Made by a program: the position numbers and the translations under genes
Shown: piece after piece, positions 32,846 through 41,343 of the stretch
Layout of the letters: each line of letters opens with the position of its first letter
Numbering within the stretch: the stretch's first letter is position 1
The notes under the pieces: generated by a model
Told to the model about the DNA's origin: nothing
What the model saw: the letters and a program-made list of their open reading frames with translations, nothing else
Database searches by the model: none
Origin: an uncultured Hyphomicrobiales bacterium
GTDB taxonomy: Bacteria; Pseudomonadota; Alphaproteobacteria; Rhizobiales; Beijerinckiaceae
Direction of reading: 5' to 3'
Length of the DNA stretch: 43,942 nucleotides
Assembly (NCBI GenBank): GCA_903931945.1
Contig: CAIZEI010000123.1
Coordinates: 1-43,942 of the forward strand

Positions 32846-33634
32846 ATGAACGATCGACCCATCGTTTTTGACGACGGCGATTCCTACGAAAAAATGATGG
32901 GCGTCTGGAGCCGAAGCGTCGGCGGGTTATTCATTGACTGGCTGAATCCCGCCGCAGGCCTGCGCTGGGCCGATATCGGCTGTGGCACAGGCGCTTTCTC
33001 GCAGCTTGTGTTTGATCGTTGCGCGCCCGCGCGCCTTGATGGCGTCGACCCCTCGAACGAACAACTTGATTACGCGCGAAAGAGGTTTGCCGGCAAACAG
33101 ACCGCATTCGTTCAGGGCGGCGCCTATCCTCTGCCCTGGCCCGACGATTCATTCGATCTGGCCATCATGGCGCTGGTGATCTTCTTCGTGCCGGACCCGG
33201 CAAAGGGCGTTGCGGAAATGGTCCGCGTCACGCGGCCCGGTGGCGTCGTGGCCGCCTATGCGTGGGATGTCCTGGGCGAAGGTTTTCCAACCGCCGCCCT
33301 GCAAACGGAAATGCGCGCACACGGAATCAAGGTGGTCTTGCCGCCAAGCGTCGAAGCATCCCGGCTCGAACGCATGCGCGATCTGTGGGAATGCGCCGGT
33401 CTCGTGGATCTTGAGACCCGCGTTTTTCCAACGCATCGCGTGTTCGAAAGCTTTGAGCAGTTCTGGGACATCAGCATTATGTCATCAAGCACGCGCGCCG
33501 CGCTGGCCGACGTCGATGCGGCAACGCGCGATGACCTGAAAGCCGCGTTGCGCGCGCGTGTGAAAATCGATTCAGGCGGGCGAGTGGATGCGAGGGCGCA
33601 CGCCAATGCCGCGCGCGGACGTAAAGCCCACTGA
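32846..33634 (+). CDS. Class I SAM-dependent methyltransferase (UbiE-like)
   Basis: 262 residues; ATG after GGGAGG. The SAM motif DIGCGTGAFSQLVFDRC (about 43-59) and the following DGVDPSNEQLDYARKRF, AYPLPWPDDSFDLAIMALVIFF and VRVTRPGGVVAAYAW are the usual Methyltransf_11 series. The long C-terminal part shows no further signature. It resembles the ubiquinone or small-molecule methyltransferases, but the substrate cannot be told. It is 68 bases downstream of mmsB and 32 bases upstream of the VOC gene. Confidence 0.8.
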   Translation: MNDRPIVFDDGDSYEKMMGVWSRSVGGLFIDWLNPAAGLRWADIGCGTGAFSQLVFDRCAPARLDGVDPSNEQLDYARKRFAGKQTAFVQGGAYPLPWPDDSFDLAIMALVIFFVPDPAKGVAEMVRVTRPGGVVAAYAWDVLGEGFPTAALQTEMRAHGIKVVLPPSVEASRLERMRDLWECAGLVDLETRVFPTHRVFESFEQFWDISIMSSSTRAALADVDAATRDDLKAALRARVKIDSGGRVDARAHANAARGRKAH

Positions 33635-33666
33635 TCGCACTGCTCCCAAAAAGCTGGAAGGACCCC

Positions 33667-34083
33667 ATGCACCCGATCAAACATATCGCCATCGCCAGCG
33701 ATCATCCCGGTCGCGCGGCGGAGTTTTACAAAAAGACCTTTGGCTGGACCGAGATTTCGCGCCACCACATCGACCCCGATCTCAGCAAGGAAGCGCCGCG
33801 CCCGTCCGGCGTTTTTCTCAGCGACGGCGCGATCAATATCGCGATCCTGAAATTTCGCTGGGACCAGTTGAACAAGGGGCTCGACTACACCGGCCTGCAC
33901 CATTTCGGCGTTGTCGTCGAGGACGCCACATCCTGGATTGCAATGCTTGAGGATCAGGGCCTCGAATGCATTGATGGCAAGGATGGAACGCCGCCCGGTC
34001 GCCACGCCGAAATCAAGTTTCGCGGCCCCGATACGGTGGTGTTCGACATCACGAGCTCGCCATGGGCTGGCAGCAAACCATAG
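33667..34083 (+). CDS. VOC (glyoxalase/dioxygenase-fold) protein 2
   Basis: 138 residues; start after GGAAGGA. It closely matches the VOC protein at 9586 along its length: IKHIAIASDHPGRAAEFYKKTFGW, SGVFLSDGAINIAILKF, GLDYTGLHHFGVVVED and FRGPDTVVFDITSSPWAG. Since both copies lie next to a class II aldolase, they look like duplicated modules. Enzyme activity cannot be inferred beyond the fold. The gene is followed by the aldolase with 17 bases between. Confidence 0.85.
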   Translation: MHPIKHIAIASDHPGRAAEFYKKTFGWTEISRHHIDPDLSKEAPRPSGVFLSDGAINIAILKFRWDQLNKGLDYTGLHHFGVVVEDATSWIAMLEDQGLECIDGKDGTPPGRHAEIKFRGPDTVVFDITSSPWAGSKP

Positions 34084-34100
34084 CATCCGGAGGAACTGCC

Positions 34101-34934
34101 ATGTCCCGCATGACCATCTGCGCCTGCATCCTGCAATCGGTGTCGCCCGTCGTCATGGCGATCGGCGCGTTTGCCTCAACCGTCCGCGCGCAGATTGGTC
34201 CGCCTGATCTGATCGCCGACCTCGTCACCGCCAATCATATTCTTTACGATCAGGGCGTAGTGGATGGTTTTGGCCATGTCAGCGTCCGCAACCCCGCCAA
34301 TCCCGAAAGGTTCTTCCTGTCCCGGGCGCGCGCGCCGTCCATGGTTGAAGCCGCCGACATCATGGAATTCGATCTTGATGGCAAGCCCACAGGCGGGCCG
34401 CAGGACAAGCCCGTATTTCAGGAGCTTTATATCCACGCGGAGGTTTTTCGCGCACGCCCGGATGTGCACGGCGTCGTGCATAGCCACTCGCCTGCGGTAG
34501 TCCCGTTTGGCGTCGTCAAGACACCGTTCCGCCCGGTGTCGCAGACCGGCGCTTTCCTGTGCGGAGGCGTTCCCAATTTCGACTTGCGCGACGATTTCCC
34601 CGATGCGCCCAATCTGCTTGTGACGTCAAGCGCCAAAGGCGCCGCGCTGGCAAAAGCGCTTGGCGACCGCCCGGTTGCGCTGATGCGCGGCCATGGCGAC
34701 ACAGTCGCGGGCGCGAGCCTGAAGGAAGCAGTCTATCTCGCCATCTTCACCGAAGTCGCAGCAAGGCTGACCTCTCAGGCGATCATGATTTCAGGCGGTG
34801 GACCGATCACCTATCTGGGCGACCACGAAAGCGAACGCAACCCGCCCCGGCGTGCAAAAGGCGCAAGCGAAGGCATCGATCGCAACTGGGAGATCTGGGC
34901 GAGCGAAGCGCTGGCGCGCCGGACAAAAAGATAA
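34101..34934 (+). CDS. Class II aldolase/adducin family protein 3 with an apparent signal peptide
   Basis: 277 residues from the ATG at 34101, after GGAGG. The aldolase domain (from about residue 35) has His127 and His129 in VVHSHSP, His198 in RGHGDT and Glu108 in FQELYIH, so the zinc site is complete. Uncommonly, residues 1-30 read as a secretory signal (MSRMTICACILQSVSPVVMA then AFASTVRA before Q31). If real, the enzyme is periplasmic. It shares long stretches with the aldolase at 8664 (FGHVSVRNP, DIMEFDLDG, FRARPDV). It is the last gene of the rightward cluster; CFA synthase converges on it. Confidence 0.82.
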   Translation: MSRMTICACILQSVSPVVMAIGAFASTVRAQIGPPDLIADLVTANHILYDQGVVDGFGHVSVRNPANPERFFLSRARAPSMVEAADIMEFDLDGKPTGGPQDKPVFQELYIHAEVFRARPDVHGVVHSHSPAVVPFGVVKTPFRPVSQTGAFLCGGVPNFDLRDDFPDAPNLLVTSSAKGAALAKALGDRPVALMRGHGDTVAGASLKEAVYLAIFTEVAARLTSQAIMISGGGPITYLGDHESERNPPRRAKGASEGIDRNWEIWASEALARRTKR

Positions 34935-34959
34935 CGCGCGCGCGCAACCGGGTCCTTGC

Positions 34960-36213
34960 TCATTCTCCGGCAAGACGCAGGGACCGAGGCCTTGTGTCGC
35001 GCTTGCGCAACTCGTCTTCTGTCTGCGCGATATAATCGCGCGTCAGCGGAACGGCGCCCGCACGCTTGCACAATTGCAATTGAAACACGACGCAATCGCC
35101 GGTTCGGAAAGAGGCCTCGCTTCCTGCAAGGTAGAACTCCCACATGCGGCAGAAGCGCTCATCGTAAAGCGCTGCAGCCTCGACGCGCCGCGCCTGGAAT
35201 CGCTCGCGCCAGGCCTTCAATGTTTCAGCATAGTGAATGCGGAGAATTTCAATATCTGAAACCATGAGCCCCGCCCGCTCCACCGCCGGCATGATTTCGG
35301 ACAGGGTGGGCAGATAGCCACCGGGGAAAATATACTTGTCGATCCAGGGGCTCGTCTCGCGCGGCGTGCGTGGATTGCCGATCGTGTGGACCAACGCGAC
35401 GCCGTCATCTCTCAGCGCGCGCGCGATGAGCTGGAAGTAGGCGTCGAAATAGGCGCGACCGACATGTTCGAACATGCCAACCGAAACGATGCGATCAAAG
35501 CTCTCGTTGATTGTCCGATAGTCCTGGAAACGGAAATCGAGCTGGCCCGCAAGCGCAGCGTCGCGTGCGCGCCCTTGCGCAATCGCCAGTTGTTCGCGCG
35601 ACAGTGTGACGCCCGTGACAGACACCCCGCAGTGTCGGGCGAGGTAAAGTCCAAGCCCGCCCCAGCCACAACCAATGTCAAGCACGCTCTGGCCGGGCTC
35701 GAGCCGCAATTTCGCGGCTATGTGTCGTTTCTTCGCCAATTGCGCGGCTTCAAGCGTGGCGCCGGGCTCTTCGAAATAGGCGCAGGAATATTGCCGGTCC
35801 GCATCCAGAAACAATTCGTACAAACGCGAATCGATATCGTAATGATGCGCCACATTGCGTTGCGAACGGCGCAAAGAATTGCGCGGCTTCAGTCGCCAAA
35901 GCGGCCGCCGGAGCGCCCGGAACGCCTTGAGCCACGTGGACTTCGTTTCGTTCAGAACATTGTCGGCGATGATCAGCGCGGCGTCATACAATTGGCCACG
36001 CGTAACGGTCAGAAGCCCGTCCATATAGAGCTCGCCGAATGTCAGTTCAGGGTTTGCCAGCAGGCGCCATTGCGCAGTCTGAGTGGCGAACCGCAGGCCA
36101 GCCAATGGCCCCGAACCGTCGCCCAGTTTCAACGTCTTGCCGGACGCAAGCTCAACTTCCAAATTCCCGCGCACCACGACGCCGCGCAAAAACGCTTCAA
36201 CAGCACTGTCCAT
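34960..36213 (-). CDS. cfa: Cyclopropane-fatty-acyl-phospholipid synthase
   Basis: 417 residues from the ATG at 36213, with GAGG upstream; a GTG at 36243 is an alternative. The N-terminal lid domain covers about the first 110 residues. The SAM-binding VLDIGCGWGGLGLYLARHCG and the loop SVGMFEHVGRAYFDAYF follow, then FPGGYLPTLSEI and the C-terminal KAWRERFQARR. The enzyme adds a methylene across cis double bonds of membrane lipids using SAM, and is induced in stationary phase in many species. It points to membrane adaptation to acid or drying. Confidence 0.93.
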   Translation of the reverse strand: MDSAVEAFLRGVVVRGNLEVELASGKTLKLGDGSGPLAGLRFATQTAQWRLLANPELTFGELYMDGLLTVTRGQLYDAALIIADNVLNETKSTWLKAFRALRRPLWRLKPRNSLRRSQRNVAHHYDIDSRLYELFLDADRQYSCAYFEEPGATLEAAQLAKKRHIAAKLRLEPGQSVLDIGCGWGGLGLYLARHCGVSVTGVTLSREQLAIAQGRARDAALAGQLDFRFQDYRTINESFDRIVSVGMFEHVGRAYFDAYFQLIARALRDDGVALVHTIGNPRTPRETSPWIDKYIFPGGYLPTLSEIMPAVERAGLMVSDIEILRIHYAETLKAWRERFQARRVEAAALYDERFCRMWEFYLAGSEASFRTGDCVVFQLQLCKRAGAVPLTRDYIAQTEDELRKRDTRPRSLRLAGE

Positions 36214-36382
36214 GACCGCCTCGCTGAAGTGCGAAACGAGCACGCCCTTCCGGGCGAACCCAGACTTTCAAAGTTTTCACCAAGAGTGCAATGCCGTCAA
36301 CGTTTACTTTATCGCCGCCTTTCAGCTTGCCTCAACAGGGCCGTCGGCGCATTGTCCTGAAACAAAATCATCCGGGGGGACT

Positions 36383-37561
36383 ATGCGTAAGCTTTGCATT
36401 TCATTCGCCCTTATTGCGCTGGCGATGTTTCCGTCCATGCGCCTCGCGCTGGCGATCACGGGCGACACGGCCGAATTCGTTAAACTGGCGGATGATGTCT
36501 ACGCCTATGTCGGCAAGAAAAACGACGCCAACGCGATGGCGATCGTCACCAGCCAGGGCGTGGTCATCGTCGACACCGGCAACAATCAACCCGACACGCG
36601 CGACTTCGCGGCAAAAATAAAAAGCGTCACCGATCAACCCGTTCGCTATATCGTCATCAGCCAGAACCATGGCGACCACATCGGCGGCGCCCCTTATTTT
36701 GCGCCGCCCGCCACGCTGATCGTGCAGGACAAGGTCCGCAAGGATCTGGCTGCCATGAAACCCTATCAGATCAAATCGTGGCGCAAGCGTTTCCCCGAGC
36801 GCACTGCGGCGCTGGCGGGTCTCGCGCCCGCCGATATGGCGATGAGTTTTCCCGATCGCATGACGCTCAGTCTCGGCGGCAAGCATATCGAACTCATCTA
36901 TGTCGACGACCCCTATAACATTGGCGATGTCGCGGTCTGGCTGCCTGAAAGCGGCGTCATGCACGCCGCCATTGCAGGGTATAATACGCGGCATCCCGAC
37001 ATACGGCCCGATTACAGCCATGGCACAACCTGGGGCCTGCTGAAACAGACCGAAGCCTATATGGCTTTGAACCCGAAAATCGTCGTCCCCGCGCATGGCC
37101 CGATCGGCGGCATCGGCATACTTGAAAACATGATCGACTATCTGCTGCTGGCCCGGCAAAAGGTGCGCCTCATGATCGACAAGGGGACGCCCCTGCCCGA
37201 GGTCATCAAACAATTCAACATGAACAAATATCAGGGCTGGGATCGCGGCTCGCATTTCGAATGGATGGCCGAAACCATCTATCGCGAATTGCTTGGGCAG
37301 GGGCCGCTGATCATCCCGACCGTCGTCAGGGACGCCAGCGGAACCATCACCCGCATCGCGGAGGAGGGGCGATTCTTTGCGATTGACACCGGCGGCGGCA
37401 ACGAAGTGCGCCTGCGCGTCGGCACTGACACCAATATCGAGGGGATCGCCGACCGCACGCAATTCAGGGTCGGACAAAAATTGACCGCGAGTTACGAAGT
37501 GAAGGAAGGTTTCAACCCTGCCCTTGGCTACGACATTGTCGAGGCGGTTGTGCAGCCGTGA
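36383..37561 (+). CDS. Secreted MBL-fold protein with eroded metal-binding motifs
   Basis: 392 residues. Residues 1-24 form a signal peptide ending in LALA. The MBL fold is clear: VVIVDTGNNQP, ISQNHGDHIGGAPYF, and VVPAHGPIGG. The first metal motif HxHxDH reads Q94-N-H96-G-D98-H99, so its first His is Gln. The usual HTPGHT site reads DDPYNIGD, and the metal-bridging GD reads IAGYN. So three of the usual seven ligands appear to be missing while His96, Asp98 and His99 remain. A C-terminal domain of about 130 residues follows, not recognised. The protein may use one metal, or have lost catalysis. Confidence 0.75.
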   Translation: MRKLCISFALIALAMFPSMRLALAITGDTAEFVKLADDVYAYVGKKNDANAMAIVTSQGVVIVDTGNNQPDTRDFAAKIKSVTDQPVRYIVISQNHGDHIGGAPYFAPPATLIVQDKVRKDLAAMKPYQIKSWRKRFPERTAALAGLAPADMAMSFPDRMTLSLGGKHIELIYVDDPYNIGDVAVWLPESGVMHAAIAGYNTRHPDIRPDYSHGTTWGLLKQTEAYMALNPKIVVPAHGPIGGIGILENMIDYLLLARQKVRLMIDKGTPLPEVIKQFNMNKYQGWDRGSHFEWMAETIYRELLGQGPLIIPTVVRDASGTITRIAEEGRFFAIDTGGGNEVRLRVGTDTNIEGIADRTQFRVGQKLTASYEVKEGFNPALGYDIVEAVVQP

Positions 37562-37567
37562 GGGCGT

Positions 37568-38104
37568 TCACGGCTCCTGCGAATCAATCAGCACAAAGGC
37601 GATGCGGCAGGGTTCGGTTCCGCGATTGACCCAGGCGTGGTTGGTCCCCTGCTGGATCAGCACATCGCCCGCCTTGAAATGCACCTCGCTATCATCGAGC
37701 AGCATGTCGATTTCGCCCGACATGATGATCGCGTAATCGATCGAGCGCGTGGCGTGCATCAGCGGGTGCGTGGGCGGCAGATGCCGCTTGGGGATCGACC
37801 CCACATGTTGCTTGTGCAGCCAGTCGTTGGGCAGGTCGTTCACCTCTTTGGGCGTCGGCGGAATGTCGATGACCCGGAAAATCGAGCCGCCCACCGGCGG
37901 CGCAACCGCAACCTCGGCATTGCCGCGATCCTCGGGGCCAGCAATATCGGCTGGGGTCTCGCGGGTGGTCCACAGCAGCCGCGAGACCGTGCCACGCCCC
38001 GGCCGAACCTTTTTATTGGGGGCGTCGCTGTCAAAAAGCACGACGGCCTTGCCGCTTGCATCCACCGACGTCACAACACGGCGCACCTGATCGACCAACG
38101 GCAT
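37568..38104 (-). CDS. Cupin domain protein
   Basis: 178 residues from the ATG at 38104, preceded by GGGGGAACGCC. The core is a single cupin barrel: HATRSIDYAIIMSGEIDMLLDD is motif 1 and DVLIQQGTNHAWVNRGTEPC is motif 2. Motif 1 lacks the typical HxH and Glu, leaving His and Asp, whereas motif 2 keeps His. It may bind a metal weakly or sense a small molecule. The long N-terminal part is Ser/Arg-rich and not recognised. It ends seven bases from the convergent MBL gene; possibly a small aromatic-acid dioxygenase relative. Confidence 0.72.
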   Translation of the reverse strand: MPLVDQVRRVVTSVDASGKAVVLFDSDAPNKKVRPGRGTVSRLLWTTRETPADIAGPEDRGNAEVAVAPPVGGSIFRVIDIPPTPKEVNDLPNDWLHKQHVGSIPKRHLPPTHPLMHATRSIDYAIIMSGEIDMLLDDSEVHFKAGDVLIQQGTNHAWVNRGTEPCRIAFVLIDSQEP

Positions 38105-38279
38105 GGCGTTCCCCCGAAAGAATGGACATATGGCAAGCGCAGGACGCCGGCCATTCAAGCTCAAACTGGATTTCTTGGTAGCCGAGAGGTTGCGAAGCGG
38201 CAAGTGGCGGCAAAGCCCGCAACAAGCTGCGGGGAGCGCTTGTCCACTTATACGAAGTTGAGGGCCGCATCGCGTGAGT

Positions 38280-38882
38280 TCAAGTGGAGGGCGCTAAATC
38301 AGCTAATAAGCCTTGGCGGTATTCGGACACCGGCACAAAACCGGATTTAACCAAATTAAACAAAGCCGTTCTTCGCAACGATTTAATTGCAATTTGAACG
38401 TCATGCATGCGTTGAAAAGCTTCCGCATGCGACGGTATGTCATGCTCTGCAGTGTCATAAACACAGAAACTTGGCGTGCTTTCAACAGGGACGGAGCAGC
38501 TCCTAATTATTCCGGCATACATTTCAATTACACTCATCAGTCCTGCCGATTCTGGACTTTTTGGTCTACCTTCTCTTGCGTTTGATACAAGCTCTTCTGC
38601 CCGCTTCCTTAATTCGGTGTCAGACACATATTTTTTGCGGAAGACGGACAGCCCGTGCGTCTCGGCGGTTTGAAGCGCAGCAGGCTTCGGCGCACTCGTG
38701 CCGTGAATTGGCGCGATGACTAACCGAATCAGCACCTCATCGTCTGATACGACTCCAGGCGAAAACTGACTTACGGATGTACTTTGGCACCCGCAATTCG
38801 GGTGCAGGCGATCTATCTCGGAAACACGTTCTTTTAATTGATCAAACTTTTTGAAGCTCAATCGGCAAGCTTCGCATTCCAC
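38280..38882 (-). CDS. Third gene of an unknown three-gene module; Cys-rich and VYDT-type protein
   Basis: 200 residues from a GTG at 38882. I prefer this start because AGGGAG sits just upstream, straddling the previous stop; an ATG at 38927 would overlap the previous gene by 35 bases. It starts with a likely zinc site: two Cys in CEAC and two more in NCGC about 25 residues later. The body contains RLVIAPIHGTSAPKP, HGLSVFRKKYVSD and then SFCVYDTAEHDIPSHAEAF, a pattern I have seen in uncharacterised bacterial accessory proteins. No enzyme signature is evident. The gene is AT-richer than the flanks and is the last in the leftward module. Confidence 0.6.
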   Translation of the reverse strand: MECEACRLSFKKFDQLKERVSEIDRLHPNCGCQSTSVSQFSPGVVSDDEVLIRLVIAPIHGTSAPKPAALQTAETHGLSVFRKKYVSDTELRKRAEELVSNAREGRPKSPESAGLMSVIEMYAGIIRSCSVPVESTPSFCVYDTAEHDIPSHAEAFQRMHDVQIAIKSLRRTALFNLVKSGFVPVSEYRQGLLADLAPST

Positions 38883-38892
38883 AGGCAACTCC

Positions 38893-39663
38893 CTATTCAG
38901 CGAGTGCTTCAACGACACGCCGAACATTTTCAGTACCGAGCGGCGTCCGGGCCGGAGGGAGCGTCGCTACCGCGACGATAAAATGACCATCCCCGCAAAA
39001 TTCGATGGCACCGCTTGCCCCGCCATCAAGTTCCAGCAGAATTGTTCCATCAACGTGAGGATAGGGGGAGACGCGTCCCCACAACGATGGCGCCATCGTC
39101 AAAAACTTCGCGGCGTCGTCAATCGAGGCGGCTGATGGCTTCAGTGCTTGCTCACCATCCCAGCCAGCCTCAAGATCGCCGAATTCCCGCAGCGCAAATA
39201 TCAAATCTGGACCAAGAGCCTTGAGTTCCGGATCGTCAACAGCAACCTGTTCGCCAATATTTTCGGCACCGTCAACAATAAATTTATAATAATTTGGTGA
39301 ATATATATCGTATGATGAAATTATATTATCATCGCAATAATTCATTTTTTCAAAAATTTTGACAAAATCTGTCAATTTCTTATCGGGCGCGATCTGCTGA
39401 TACGCGACCGGCACCCAATGCAGTGTTCTGGGAACATGGATTTCCCTCTGTGGGTAGTCACGCTGGCAGTTCCAACCGCTCGCCGGCCCAGTTGTCCACA
39501 AGGAAGCCAAATAGCCTTGCTTGAATAAATTGAGGTCGCCGCCGCCATCGATAACGTGAAAGTCCATTTCCGATAACAAGCTATGGCGCGCAGTGCAGTC
39601 AATTTCCGGAGGGCGAACTTGCGCCGCCTTTCGAGAGTTCGTAAGCACGGATGAGACAGTCAT
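38893..39663 (-). CDS. Second gene of the unknown module; GWDG-type protein
   Basis: 256 residues, not recognised by name. It overlaps the first gene by four bases (ATGA at 39660-39663). The N-terminal half is low in recognisable motifs and contains a Tyr/Asn/Ile-rich AT-rich segment at 39240-39360. The C-terminal half has a recurring pattern of uncharacterised bacterial proteins: DLEAGWDGEQALKPS, then AAKFLTMAPSLWG, then DGTILLELDGGASGAIEF and the final strand FIVAVATLP. That half appears to be a compact alpha/beta domain; function unknown. There is no signal peptide or membrane segment. Confidence 0.6.
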   Translation of the reverse strand: MTVSSVLTNSRKAAQVRPPEIDCTARHSLLSEMDFHVIDGGGDLNLFKQGYLASLWTTGPASGWNCQRDYPQREIHVPRTLHWVPVAYQQIAPDKKLTDFVKIFEKMNYCDDNIISSYDIYSPNYYKFIVDGAENIGEQVAVDDPELKALGPDLIFALREFGDLEAGWDGEQALKPSAASIDDAAKFLTMAPSLWGRVSPYPHVDGTILLELDGGASGAIEFCGDGHFIVAVATLPPARTPLGTENVRRVVEALAE

Positions 39664-40505
39664 TCCGCAGCCCTCCAGAGCTTAATTTTCTCTATCATCG
39701 AATCGGACAAAACCTCGGCGAGCAAATTCTTAACGCGATCATGTAGCCGCGGCAACGCCGCCAGAGCGTCGAGTTGAGCATCCGGGGTGTCGGAACCCGG
39801 AGAAGGTGGGGTTCTCTCTTCAACGCCAGCGAGTATGTTCAAAACTCGACGAACAGCAGCAGTGCCAATCGAGCTTGGAATATCAATGCGATCAATATTC
39901 ACGAGTTCGACGGCTTTTTTGTCTGAATCTAATTGAGTCATTGCACCGGTATGGCAGTGCCACATATCTTTGAAATTCAACGCATTCGGCGACAGCCACG
40001 GAGAATTGTCTCTGAACAGGTCCTTCAATGGATGCGCGTCAAGATCCTCGTTCATTCGAAATTGGTTGGCATACTCGAGCCGTACGGAAGCGAGGCCAAC
40101 GATGCCGGAAACGGCATCTAGGCCGGGTGTCAGCAGCTCTGCGATCCTGGCTTTTTGGAGAGCCCAGCCTCCATAAATCCACGTGCGGAAAATGGCGCCG
40201 ACTTGGTCGATTTGAACTTGCTCGACCACCTTCGCGGCGACGGTTGGATTCGGCTCGTTACTCGAAACAGAATTGTAAATTCGGCTGTGAGAATGTTCGC
40301 CGCCTGCGATTGGTCCGTTTGGGCCAAAGGTCACGACGGGGCTGGCGGCAAAGTGGCGGCTGCGCAGGCCGCTGGCGAAACAGCAATCCTCGACCGTTTT
40401 GACATAATTCCGGTATGAAAGGTCCGTCAGTGGGTCCGAGAATATCACCCGAACAGCCATGATATCGACGGCATGTTCATTGCCGATAGGTAGCCAGCTG
40501 TCCAA
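39660..40505 (-). CDS. First gene of the unknown module; TIGR04255-like protein
   Basis: 281 residues; TTG start at 40505 after GGGGATGCG, chosen because the N-terminal WLPIGNEHAVDIMAVRVIFSDPL fits a recurring family start; an ATG at 40460 would remove it. The centre has VGLASVRLEYANQFRMNED, then FKDMWHCHTGAM, and it ends LHDRVKNLLAEVLSDSMIEKIKL. This resembles the sporadically distributed TIGR04255 family, whose members end in a similar helical LH..KN segment. I am not certain of the assignment. It is followed by two overlapping genes and is likely the promoter-proximal gene of an operon. Confidence 0.6.
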   Translation of the reverse strand: MDSWLPIGNEHAVDIMAVRVIFSDPLTDLSYRNYVKTVEDCCFASGLRSRHFAASPVVTFGPNGPIAGGEHSHSRIYNSVSSNEPNPTVAAKVVEQVQIDQVGAIFRTWIYGGWALQKARIAELLTPGLDAVSGIVGLASVRLEYANQFRMNEDLDAHPLKDLFRDNSPWLSPNALNFKDMWHCHTGAMTQLDSDKKAVELVNIDRIDIPSSIGTAAVRRVLNILAGVEERTPPSPGSDTPDAQLDALAALPRLHDRVKNLLAEVLSDSMIEKIKLWRAAE

Positions 40506-40780
40506 AACGCATCCCCTAAAGGTCGCAAGCTAGGCAAAGTCTCACACGACGGTTGCTAGCGCCTTAACGTGCTGTTGTCCATATGGTGTCCCACTGGCTT
40601 GATCGTAAGACCTGCCCATACCGACGATAGCGCTCGTCCCTCCGACCCCCAAAACTCACCCGCCCCGCACCCAACTCCCGGCAAAGCCCGCGACAAACAG
40701 CGACCAGCGCTATATATGTGGCCCCGACACGTCCGGATGGTTCGCCAGCCCGGCCCAACCCCAGCGCTCCAGAGGCCTTG
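40506..40780. other. 275-base gap upstream of the unknown module, no clear gene
   Basis: This holds the start region of the leftward module and precedes a small rightward ORF. GC-rich, Pro-coding ORFs on both strands look like shadows. No clear promoter was recognised. TATATATGTGG at 40710-40720 is the only AT-rich stretch. Confidence 0.4.
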
Positions 40781-40963
40781 ATGAATACCTCCCTGCTCCC
40801 CCGCCTGTGTTTGGCCGCCGCCCTGGCCGGCGCGCTGACCGTCGCGCCCAGCCGCCTTTCGCAATTTTCGGGCAAAATCCCCGTTTTGCCTGTCGCGGAC
40901 TTCAATAATGTCCTTGCGCGCGTGGTGAAATGGCTTCCCATTCCATTTTCGATTGAATCATAG
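40781..40963 (+). CDS. Short ORF with signal-like start, possibly a truncated gene
   Basis: 60 residues. The first 23 look like a signal sequence (MNTSLLPRLCLAAALAGALT), but the rest is only 37 residues and ends abruptly. It precedes a resolvase fragment. It is probably the stump of a secreted-protein gene cut by a rearrangement, or not a gene at all. There is no strong ribosome-binding site. Confidence 0.3.
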   Translation: MNTSLLPRLCLAAALAGALTVAPSRLSQFSGKIPVLPVADFNNVLARVVKWLPIPFSIES

Positions 40964-41145
40964 AGCTGTTTGCCCTATATCTTCGTCGCGGCGCCGCAAG
41001 GATGTCCGTTGCCCGAAAGGGAGACGTAAGCCACGGCGTCCGCAAGGACGCCGTTGGTATTTGTGGCGTCAAGCTGTCCAGCTCATTCCGTCCACGTCCG
41101 GCCATCGATTCAATGAAAATCGACATTGCTTTCAATTGGGCGCGC

Positions 41146-41343
41146 ATGTCACGCACTGGCGCCGCCGAAAGCCGCGCCCGCGCCAAATTGCGCGGCCAGC
41201 ACGTGGGGCGACCGCCTGAAATGACGACAGCGCAGACGCAGGAAGCGCGGCGCAGACGCAAGGACGGAGACTCTGTCGGCGACCTTGCGCCATCCTATGG
41301 GGTGTCGCCAGCGGCGATTTACCGAACCACGGCGGCGGCATGA
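41146..41343 (+). pseudogene. Serine recombinase (resolvase/invertase) C-terminal fragment
   Basis: About 65 residues from the ATG at 41146; the frame extends upstream to 41002 but without resolvase sequence. The segment RARAKLRGQHVGRPPEMTT, RRRKDGDSVGDLAPSYGVSPAAIYR is the C-terminal helix-turn-helix (HTH_7) of Tn3-type resolvases and Pin-type invertases. The catalytic domain with the Ser nucleophile is not found upstream, so this is a remnant. It shows that a mobile element once ended here. Confidence 0.8.
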
